This document shows, piece after piece, positions 54,692-62,571 of a stretch of DNA of 64,000 nt. The notes under the pieces were generated by a model. It was not told the origin of the DNA. It saw only the letters and a program-made list of their open reading frames with translations, and did not search any database. Origin of the DNA: Brenneria izadpanahii (GTDB lineage Bacteria; Pseudomonadota; Gammaproteobacteria; Enterobacterales; Enterobacteriaceae). The stretch is from the NCBI RefSeq assembly GCF_017569925.1, contig NZ_CP050854.1:2604001-2668000 (forward strand). Direction: 5' to 3'. Numbering within the stretch: the stretch's first letter is position 1; each line of letters begins with the position of its first letter. The translations under genes were made by a program, and so were the position numbers.

Positions 54692-55441
54692 ATGATTGAT
54701 AAACATTCCTTTATCCCTTTTTATCTACAGATCGAGCAGATATTGGGGCGTCAAATCCGCGAAAATGAACTGAAGCCCGGCGATCCCCTGCCGACTGAAG
54801 CGGAAATGTGTCAGCAGTACCAGGTTTCGCGCATGACGGCGCGCAAAGCGGTGGATTACCTGGTCAGACAGGGATTGGTTGAGCGTTTTCGCGGCCGGGG
54901 AACCTTTGTCGCGCAGCCGGATACGCGAGTTAAAATTCAACTGCCGCTGGACCAGCATCTCACCTCCAGCGAAGTCGCCAACAGCATCCAGCGCAGGATC
55001 GTCAATCAATTGCTGCATTTTTCCCTGCAGCCGGCAACCCTTGATATCGCCCACGCACTCCAGATCGCCGAAAATACGCCGGTTTACTATATGGTGCGCC
55101 TGCGTTTAATCGACGGTACGCCGTTCGTCTATGAGCAATCCTGGATGAATCAAGCGCTGTTCCCCGATCTAAGCGAGCAGGTGCTCAATCAGTCAAAATA
55201 CGCCTATCTTAAATCGAAAGGGTATGACGCCGTAGGCAGCCACAAACAGATATTTGCCGAATTGCCCCCTTCCGAAGTCCGGGAAGCGCTGGGGCTGGCG
55301 CGCGACGAGCCCGTTCTGCGCGCCAACGTTATCGCCTTCTTCGCCGACGAATCGCCTTTCGAACTATCCAATGTCTATTACAACCAGCGGCACTATACCT
55401 TTACGCTTGATGCGCCGCTGCGGCCATTATTGTCGTGGTGA
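54692..55441 (+). CDS. GntR-family (HutC subfamily, UTRA domain) regulator
   Basis: 249 aa from ATG 54692 (MIDKHSF), GGAG upstream; a TTG further up is rejected. The winged HTH has P-L-P-T-E-A-E-M-C-Q-Q-Y-Q-V-S-R-M-T-A-R-K-A-V-D-Y-L and G-R-G-T-F-V-A. The UTRA effector domain (about 95-245) binds sugar phosphates or similar in this subfamily, as in TreR. It converges on the GH4-PTS operon, which it probably represses, with a 6-phospho-alpha-glucoside as inducer. Confidence 0.93.
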   Translation: MIDKHSFIPFYLQIEQILGRQIRENELKPGDPLPTEAEMCQQYQVSRMTARKAVDYLVRQGLVERFRGRGTFVAQPDTRVKIQLPLDQHLTSSEVANSIQRRIVNQLLHFSLQPATLDIAHALQIAENTPVYYMVRLRLIDGTPFVYEQSWMNQALFPDLSEQVLNQSKYAYLKSKGYDAVGSHKQIFAELPPSEVREALGLARDEPVLRANVIAFFADESPFELSNVYYNQRHYTFTLDAPLRPLLSW

Positions 55442-55465
55442 CCGCCCCGCCGCCGGACGGCGGAA

Positions 55466-56791
55466 CTACTTCAACTCCGGCCAGTAGCCTTTATTGGCGT
55501 CAATCAGCGCATCCAGCACCTTGCGGGCTTTTTTGGCGTCCACCACCAGCCGGTTGAGCGTCAGCGCCTGCAACGCCTTATTGTAGGAGCCTTCGAACCA
55601 CGCTTCGATCGTCAGACGTTCATAGGCAAACTGTTGTTCAATCATCCCTTTATAGAAGGTCGGGATATTGCCGACGCCATAAGGCCGGGGACCGTTTATG
55701 CCCAGCGTCGCCGCCACTTCCACCATCGCCGTATCATCCAGGTTATTCACCAGCCCGTTATTTTCCACGATCACCACGAAAATCCGGTGCTGGTTGTAAG
55801 CGATAGATTCCGCCACCTCGACGATCATATCGCCGTGCGCGTCGTTATGCACCACGCTGGCGTCTTTCGTCGTACCGGCTTTTACCGCCGCGCGGCAGGT
55901 TTCAAACACCCGCTTTTCCCGTCCGGCCATCACTTCGTTGGCGCGGGTATAGTTCGGGTCCAGCTTGCTGAGCTTATAATCGGGATAGAGGTAATATTGC
56001 AGATAGGTGTTCGGCAGGTAGTCTGGAAAATCGCGCAGCATATCGGCGACCACCGCATAGGTGTCCAACCACGACCGGTCGCGCTGCTCCGCGTCCGCCG
56101 GCTTAAATCCCTGATTACTGATAATCTGTTTCAACTGCGGCAGCAGATCCACGCCATCCCGATCATACAGATGCGTAAACCAGCCAAAGTGGTTCAGGCC
56201 GAAATAGACCGGTTCGAATTCATTGACATCCCGCCCCAGCAGCCGGGCGTAAGAACGCAGCAGATTAACCGGCTGATCGCAGATGTTCAGGATGCGCCGA
56301 TCGTGGGGAAATTTCACCCGCAGCGCATCGGCCACGATCGCGGCGGGATTGGTGTAGTTGAGGATCCACGCATCCGGCGAACGGGCGCGGACATTCTGCA
56401 CCAATTCAATCATATCGCCGATAGAGCGCATACCATAGGCAAAACCGCCCGGCCCGCAGGTTTCCTGTCCGATTACGCCGAGGGAAAGCGGGATTTTTTC
56501 ATCTTTCTCCCGCATTTCATATCCGCCGGTGCGCATCTGACAAAAGACAAAATCCACATCACGAAAGGCCTCGTCAATGTCGGTGGTATAGGAAAACTCC
56601 AGCGCCGGATACTCTTCGCTAAACAGCAATTTGGCGAAATCCCCAATCACCGCCTGACGCTCGGCATTAACGTCAAACATGACCAGCCGTCTGAGCGGAA
56701 AGGTTTGCTGCCGTTTGCACAAGGCTTTCAGCAGTCCCGGCGTCCAGGTCGAACCGCCGCCAACAATCACAATACTGTATGTCTTCGTCAT
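55466..56791 (-). CDS. 6-phospho-alpha-glucosidase, GH4 (AglB/GlvA type)
   Basis: 441 aa from ATG 56791 (MTKTYSIV), chosen because GGGA is about 7 nt upstream; ATG 56797 is too close to it. The NAD-binding I-V-G-G-G-S-T-W-T-P-G is near the N-terminus. The metal/substrate site has N-I-C-D-Q-P (Cys171) and G-L-N-H-F-G-W (His201). The Cys-Asp signature points to alpha- rather than beta-glucosides (CDMP versus CNVP in the literature), here with Gln. GH4 needs NAD and Mn. It splits the phosphorylated disaccharide delivered by the PTS gene upstream. 33 bp separate it from that gene. Confidence 0.92.
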   Translation of the reverse strand: MTKTYSIVIVGGGSTWTPGLLKALCKRQQTFPLRRLVMFDVNAERQAVIGDFAKLLFSEEYPALEFSYTTDIDEAFRDVDFVFCQMRTGGYEMREKDEKIPLSLGVIGQETCGPGGFAYGMRSIGDMIELVQNVRARSPDAWILNYTNPAAIVADALRVKFPHDRRILNICDQPVNLLRSYARLLGRDVNEFEPVYFGLNHFGWFTHLYDRDGVDLLPQLKQIISNQGFKPADAEQRDRSWLDTYAVVADMLRDFPDYLPNTYLQYYLYPDYKLSKLDPNYTRANEVMAGREKRVFETCRAAVKAGTTKDASVVHNDAHGDMIVEVAESIAYNQHRIFVVIVENNGLVNNLDDTAMVEVAATLGINGPRPYGVGNIPTFYKGMIEQQFAYERLTIEAWFEGSYNKALQALTLNRLVVDAKKARKVLDALIDANKGYWPELK

Positions 56792-56824
56792 AGCCATTTC
56801 CCGTTTTGTCCGATGTAAGTTACG

Positions 56825-58420
56825 TTACCCTGTCACTCCAAGCGCGGTTTTGACATCATTGGCGATTTTTTCCACTTTCGGGCCATAAATCACCTGAATG
56901 TTATGCTCATTAACGCGCTTAATACCGTTTGCGCCGGTCGTCATCAGGGTCTTATCGACGACCAGACTCATGTCTTTCACCAGCACGCGCAGACGGGTAA
57001 AGCAGCAGTCCACCTCCTCAATATTGGTTTCGCCCCCCAATCCGGTGATGATGTTTTTTGTGCGTTCGTCAGCGCCGATCGGCGCCGTTTCAGACGCCGG
57101 CTCCTCAGACTCCCGTCCTGGCGTCTCAACGTTCATCCGTTTGATAATCAATTTGAATGAGAAGTAATAGGCGATGAAGTAAAACAGCCCCAGTAAAACC
57201 GCATACCACCACTTGGTTTTCAAACCGCCCAGCACGCCGAACACCACCAGATCGATAGCGCCGCCCTGAATATTGCCGATCATCAGATGCAGCATGGACA
57301 TCAGCATGAACGACACCCCGCTCAATACGGCGTGAACCAGATATAAAACCGGTGAGACGAAGATAAAGCAGAATTCCAGCGGCTCGGTGATACCGGTGGT
57401 AAAAGAGGCCAACCCCCCCGCCAGCATCAACGCTTTCACCCGTTTTTTATGCTGCGGGCGAGCGCATTGATACATCGCCAGCGCCGCGCCCGGCAGTCCA
57501 AACATCATGATGGGAATTTTGCCTTGAGCCAGAAATTGCGTGGCTTCACGGATAACCTCATCGCTAACCGCCCCCGGATGAGTCAGCGACGCATTGAAGA
57601 TATTCAGCGCGCCGACCACCGTTTGACCATCAATGGTCGCCACGCCGCCAATGGGGGTAAAGCGCACGGTTTCATTTAAAATATGGTGCAGCCCGGTGGG
57701 GATCAGAATGCGTTCGGAAAAGCCGTACAGGAACGCGCCATACTGTCCGCTGTGACCGATTAATTCGCCGACCCAGGCGATGCCTTTACCAATGGTCGGC
57801 CAAATCAGCGCCAGTCCGACGCCCACCAGCGGCAAACACACCACCGTAATGATAGGAACAAAGCGCCGACCGCCAAAAAAGCTGATGGCCGTGGGGAGTT
57901 CGATGGTGTAAAAGCGGTTGTGCAACATCGCCGTGAGCACCCCGGCTATCACGCCGCCCAGTACGCTCATGTTGTAGGTGAAGATCCCCAGCGTTTGGGT
58001 AAATTCGGCGGCGTACATCAACGCGGCGGTATGCTCCATGCCCGCCGACGTCAGCGCATCGACCGTGGTGGTCGCGGGCGTCAGATTCTGCGCCGTCAGC
58101 GTCGCCATCACCCCAACGTGCATGGAAATAAAACCAATCACCGCGGCGAAAGCGGCCGTCGGTTTCTCTGCGCTTGCCAGCCCTATCGCACTGGCGACCG
58201 CAAAAAACAGCGGCAGGTTGGCAAACAGCGCCCCCGCCACCTGGCGAATAAAACCGATAATCAACTGCGGGATCTGCATATCGGTGAATGCATCACCGGT
58301 GACCGCAGGGTTTTGCATTGCCGCCGCCAGCCCCAGGAAAACCCCAGCGGCGGCGATTACCGAAATCGGCATCATGAGTGCCTTACCAAAGGCGTGAACC
58401 TTATTGCCAAGATCTTTCAT
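56825..58420 (-). CDS. Alpha-glucoside PTS enzyme IICB
   Basis: 531 aa from ATG 58420 (MKDLGNKV), GGAAGGG 6 nt upstream. The EIIC domain (about 1-430) has ten or so hydrophobic segments and the G-I-T-E-P-L-E-F motif. The EIIB domain (about 450-531) has the phosphorylated Cys473 in V-D-C-C-F-T-R-L-R. It lacks an EIIA domain, so it must borrow one (probably EIIA-Glc). It imports and phosphorylates an alpha-glucoside such as maltose, isomaltose or a sucrose isomer. The palindromic operator at 58477 lies 57 bp upstream. Confidence 0.93.
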   Translation of the reverse strand: MKDLGNKVHAFGKALMMPISVIAAAGVFLGLAAAMQNPAVTGDAFTDMQIPQLIIGFIRQVAGALFANLPLFFAVASAIGLASAEKPTAAFAAVIGFISMHVGVMATLTAQNLTPATTTVDALTSAGMEHTAALMYAAEFTQTLGIFTYNMSVLGGVIAGVLTAMLHNRFYTIELPTAISFFGGRRFVPIITVVCLPLVGVGLALIWPTIGKGIAWVGELIGHSGQYGAFLYGFSERILIPTGLHHILNETVRFTPIGGVATIDGQTVVGALNIFNASLTHPGAVSDEVIREATQFLAQGKIPIMMFGLPGAALAMYQCARPQHKKRVKALMLAGGLASFTTGITEPLEFCFIFVSPVLYLVHAVLSGVSFMLMSMLHLMIGNIQGGAIDLVVFGVLGGLKTKWWYAVLLGLFYFIAYYFSFKLIIKRMNVETPGRESEEPASETAPIGADERTKNIITGLGGETNIEEVDCCFTRLRVLVKDMSLVVDKTLMTTGANGIKRVNEHNIQVIYGPKVEKIANDVKTALGVTG

Positions 58421-58476
58421 TATTTGCCCTTCCTGTTTTTCCATACTGATTAAGTAATAGCCGGGAAATGACAAAC

Positions 58477-58498
58477 TTTGTCTATACAACTAGACAAA
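58477..58498. promoter_or_regulatory. GntR operator candidate before the PTS gene
   Basis: TTTGTCTA-N6-TAGACAAA, a perfect 22-bp interrupted palindrome with 8-bp arms. TTGTCTA also occurs before the GntR gene. Confidence 0.7.
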
Positions 58499-58519
58499 AG
58501 ATCAATAATTCGCGCCTGA

Positions 58520-58546
58520 TCACATTTTAATCACACCTCAGTCACA
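58520..58546. repeat. Three TCACA repeats at 11-bp period
   Basis: TCACA occurs at 58520, 58531 and 58542, exactly one helical turn apart, in the region between the divergent PTS and ydeP-like genes. This phasing suits a regulator that binds direct repeats. Confidence 0.35.
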
Positions 58547-58680
58547 ATAAATGCCCTCTATCCCGTCATAGTCCTATTTGATTAGACGATAACGCGAGCG
58601 CCACCTAGACTCGCCAAAGGAAAGCAAATTTTTAAATAAATGTTCACATATAAAAAACATTCTCACCTGCGGATCTAACC

Positions 58681-60990
58681 ATGAAATTCAAACCATCCAT
58701 CAAGCCGTACCGCAACGCAGCGGGCGGATGGGGCTCATTGGAAGCCACAACCCGATTTGTGCTGGATAGCAAGCAAGCGCTAAAAAATATCCGAAACTTG
58801 TTACGGGTCAATAAATCCAAAGGATTTGACTGCCCCGGATGCGCCTGGGGCGATGACAACCACAGCACGTTCAGCTTCTGTGAGAACGGCGCTAAAGCGG
58901 TAAGTTGGGAAGCGACCCGCAAAGCGGTGGATCTGGAATTCTTCGCGGCGCACAGCGTCGCCAGACTGCGCCAACAAAGCGACTATTTTCTGGAATATCA
59001 GGGGCGGCTGACCCACCCGATGCGTTATGACCGCGCAAGCGACCGGTATGTTCCCATCAGTTGGGACGATGCCTTTGCGTTGATCGCCCGGCATATCAAG
59101 AAGATGGATCACCCTAATCAACTGGAGCTCTACACCTCGGGACGCGCAAGCAATGAGGCCTCTTACCTGTATCAGCTTTTTGGCCGCATGCTGGGCACCA
59201 ACAACTTCCCCGACTGCTCCAACATGTGCCACGAAGCCAGCGGCACCGGGCTGAAACAGAGCATTGGCGTGGGTAAAGGAACCGTCCGTCTGGATGATTT
59301 CGAACATGCCGACGCCATTTTTGTTTTTGGGCAAAATCCCGGCACCAATCACCCAAGAATGCTGCACAGCCTGCGGCATGCCGCCGATCGCGGGGCGCAT
59401 ATCGTCTCGTTCAATACGCTGCGCGAACGCGGTCTGGAACGTTTCGCCAACCCGCAAAATCCGCTGGAATTACTGACCCCGCTGGCGGGCGCCATCAGCG
59501 AAACCTACCTGCAACCCAACCTGGGGGCGACATGGCCGCCGTGCGCGGCATGGTGAAGGCGCTGCTGGAAACGCACCGCCAGCGGTTTAACGCGGGTGAA
59601 AGCGGGCTGTTCGATATGGATTTTCTCTCCTCATACACCCAACAGGCCGAAGCGTATCTGGCCGTTGTCGATGATACCAGTTGGCGGAAAATCGAACGGC
59701 AGTCCGGCCTGACGGAAGCGCAATTGCGCGCCGTGGCCGCGATTTACCAGCAATCGCCGCGGGTGATTTGTACCTGGGCGATGGGCGTTACCCAACATAA
59801 GCACTCGGTGGCGACCGTTCGTGAAATCGTCAATCTGCAACTGCTGTTCGGCCAATTGGGCAAACCCGGCGCCGGCCTATGTCCGGTACGCGGCCATAGC
59901 AACGTTCAGGGCAACCGGACGATGGGGATCGACGAAAAGCCATCCAGCGAATTTCTGGCCCGGCTGGCGGAGCACTTTAACTTCATCCCGCCCCGTGAAG
60001 CGGGACATAATACGGTAGAGGCGCTGGAAGCCATGCTGCGCGATGAGGTGAAAGTATTGATCGCCCTGGGGGAAATCGGGCGCCGCGGCGCCCGATTCGC
60101 CCCGCACCGAAGAGGCGCTCGGCCGCTGCGACCTGACCGTACACATCAGCACCAAGCTGAATCGCAGCCATCTGATTACCGGCAAGGCCGATGCGCTGAT
60201 CCTGCCTACGCTGGGCCGCACCGACCTTGACGTTCAGGCCAGCGGGCCGCAGTTTATTACCGTGGAAGACTCTTTCAGCATGGTGCACGCCTCCGAAGGC
60301 GTCGGCCAGCCATTGTCGCCATTTCAACGCTCCGAAACCGCCATCGTCGCCGGTATCGCCGATGCAGTGTTGGGTAATGAAAAACTGGATTGGCTGGCGC
60401 TGGCCGATGATTACTCCCGCATCCGCGATCATATTGCCGCCACCATCCCCGGTTTTGAAAACTTCAATGAGAAATGCAGCCTGCCGGGCGGGTTTTATCT
60501 CGGCAATGCGGCGGCCGATCTGCGTTTCGCTACCGCCAGCGGTAAAGCGCAGTTCAGTCATGCGCCGCTGCCGGACTCATTATTCCCGCAGTTGGGGGAA
60601 CAGAACGTGCCCTTCACGCTGCAAACGCTGCGTTCGCACGATCAATACAACACCACGATTTACGGCCTTGACGATCGCTACCGCGGCGTTTACGGCCAGC
60701 GCGAGGTACTGTTTATTCATCCGGATGACATGGCGGCGCAAGGGTTGAAAGACGGCGATCTGGTGGATATCGAAACCCTGTGGAATGATGGCGTCACCCG
60801 CAAGGTCAGCGGTTTCCGGCTGGTCGGCTACAACATTCCCCGCGGGAATCTGGCGGCCTATTACCCGGAAACCAATCCGCTGGTGCCGCTCTCCAGCTAC
60901 GGCGACGAAACCTTTACCCCGACATCAAAATCGGTGCCGGTGAAGATATCCCTCACGGAGCAAAGCGAGCCGCTGCTGCGTATCGCCTGA
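58681..60990 (+). pseudogene. YdeP-like molybdopterin oxidoreductase, broken by two frameshifts
   Basis: Three consecutive frames (58681-59556, 59532-60230, 60262-60990) together encode a ~770-aa homologue of E. coli YdeP (759 aa), a FdhF-like Mo-bisMGD oxidoreductase tied to acid resistance. The first has the Fe-S-type C-P-G-C-A-W and C-E-N-G-A motifs and S-G-R-A-S-N-E-A; the second G-H-S-N-V-Q-G; the third S-H-D-Q-Y-N-T-T-I-Y-G and the C-terminal MoCo-binding fold. Break one is a G run at 59523-59527 short by one base (expected G-G-D-M-A-A). Break two is the G run at 60068-60072, which needs two bases (reading A-L-G-G-x-x-G-A-A-A-P-D). Either pseudogene or assembly error. Confidence 0.85.
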
Positions 60991-61096
60991 TCCAATTCCG
61001 ATCAGGAGCTGGCGTAAACCGCCGCTCCCTCTGCCAATCAGCGCTGGAATATGGTTGAATATGCGCTCCATGATCGGCAGAGAAAGATGACGCTGA

Positions 61097-61786
61097 ATGT
61101 CCCGCGCTCAACGCTTACTTGATTTGATTCAGATTCTACGCAACCATCGCTTCCCCGTTGCCGGGGCGAATTTGGCGGCGGAGTTAGGCATCAGCTTGCG
61201 TACTCTCTATCGCGATATCGGCACGTTGCAGGCGCAAGGCGCGGACATTGAGGGCGAACCGGGGCTGGGTTATATTCTGCGCCCCGGTTTTATGCTGCCG
61301 CCGTTGATGTTTTCAGAAGAAGAAATCGAAGCGTTGGTGCTTGGATCGCGTTGGGTGGCCGATCGCGGCGATGAACGCCTCAGTAGCGCCGCCCGGTGCG
61401 CGCTCGCCAAAATTTCCGACGTCCTGCCTGACGGCCTGCGTAATACGCTTGACTCCTCTACGCTGCTGGTCGGGCCGGAATCCGCGTGTCACACCGATGA
61501 TAAAACGTTATCACTTATTCGTCAGTGCATTCGCGCCGAACATAAACTCGAAATCCATTACCGCGATCTTAAAGACGCAGAAACCACGCGCATAGTCTGG
61601 CCCTTCGCGCTGGGGTACTTCGAGCATACCCGCGTTCTTGCGGCATGGTGTGAAACGCGCCAGGCGTTCCGCCATTTCCGCACCGAGCGTATTACTGAAT
61701 TGACGCGCCTGAAGCAACGCTATCCGCGCCGTCGTCAGGCTCTGCTGAAAGAATGGCGGGAAGCGGAAGGCATCCCTTCGCAATAA
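61097..61786 (+). CDS. HTH/WYL-domain transcriptional regulator (YafY type)
   Basis: 229 aa. HTH_11 domain at the N-terminus (L-L-D-L-I-Q-I-L-R-N, then A-A-E-L-G-I-S-L-R-T-L-Y-R-D-I). A WYL domain follows (about 135-205) with E-I-H-Y-R-D-L-K-D-A and W-P-F-A-L-G-Y-F-E. WYL proteins sense nucleic-acid or small-molecule ligands and often control stress or defence genes. No strong ribosome site. A terminator follows, so it is a single-gene unit apart from the VOC gene. Confidence 0.9.
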   Translation: MSRAQRLLDLIQILRNHRFPVAGANLAAELGISLRTLYRDIGTLQAQGADIEGEPGLGYILRPGFMLPPLMFSEEEIEALVLGSRWVADRGDERLSSAARCALAKISDVLPDGLRNTLDSSTLLVGPESACHTDDKTLSLIRQCIRAEHKLEIHYRDLKDAETTRIVWPFALGYFEHTRVLAAWCETRQAFRHFRTERITELTRLKQRYPRRRQALLKEWREAEGIPSQ

Positions 61787-61809
61787 CCTCATGGCGGTAA
61801 TATTCCAGG

Positions 61810-61844
61810 CGCGCTGCTGACAAAAACTGTCAGTGGCGCGTTTT
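61810..61844 (+). terminator. Intrinsic terminator after the WYL regulator
   Basis: CTGACA-AAAAC-TGTCAG upper stem, CGCGC/GCGCG lower stem with a TG/TG internal mismatch, then TTTT. Confidence 0.75.
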
Positions 61845-61910
61845 ATTATGCGTCGAGTCGGCAGATTTCCCCTGCCTCAACGTTTTTATCGACCGATACG
61901 GAGAAACCCC

Positions 61911-62285
61911 ATGGCGCACCCTGATATGATTATTTTATATGTTGACAGTCCGGCGGGCAGCGCCGATTTTTACGCCGCGTTGCTTAATAAGCCCCCGCTT
62001 GAAGCCTCGCCTACTTTCGCCATGTTCGCCCTTGATACCGGCCTAATGCTAGGACTGTGGTCAAAACATACCGTTGCGCCCGCATCATCGGCAGCCGGAG
62101 GCGGAGGCGAGCTGGCGTTCTCCGTCGCCAGCGATAATGAGGTGGATACGCTGTACGCCTCATGGCGCCGGCGTGGGCTGGACATGATTCAACCCCCGAC
62201 GAAACTGAATTTTGGCTACACTTTTGTCGCCGCCGATCCGGACGGCCACCGTCTGCGCGTCTTTGCGCCGGCCGAAAATGCGTAG
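61911..62285 (+). CDS. VOC/glyoxalase-fold protein
   Basis: 124 aa from ATG 61911 (MAHPDMII), with GGAG about 6 nt upstream; in-frame codons before it are not needed. The vicinal-oxygen-chelate pattern is clear: I-I-L-Y-V-D-S-P-A-G-S-A-D-F-Y-A-A-L-L opening and F-V-A-A-D-P-D-G-H-R-L-R-V-F close. Such proteins bind or modify small molecules (glyoxalases, bleomycin or phenazine resistance proteins). No specific function can be assigned. Confidence 0.88.
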   Translation: MAHPDMIILYVDSPAGSADFYAALLNKPPLEASPTFAMFALDTGLMLGLWSKHTVAPASSAAGGGGELAFSVASDNEVDTLYASWRRRGLDMIQPPTKLNFGYTFVAADPDGHRLRVFAPAENA

Positions 62286-62571
62286 CCATCCGATTACTTC
62301 TGCTCCGGTAGAGCAGATCGCTGGCGGCGGAATTCGCTTCACCGCCTAACGCTAAGCCAGATTTAGGGAAGCACGGCGATAAGCCGACTTACGCCGCGCT
62401 CCCCCATATTCCCGACGTCAACATCCCGCTTGCCTTTAGCCGGCGGCCCTTATCTCTATTGCGGTCGCATTCCTCCAATTATCCTTATATCAACGCTTGC
62501 CGCCGACACCCGATTCGCGTAAAACTGTCAGCCGCTAATTGAGCTACTTAATAACCGTATTTCTGGACGCT

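Noticed and set aside
55634..56818. 394-codon plus-strand frame opposite the GH4 gene
   Set aside because: Antisense shadow; length reflects high GC at third positions of the real gene.
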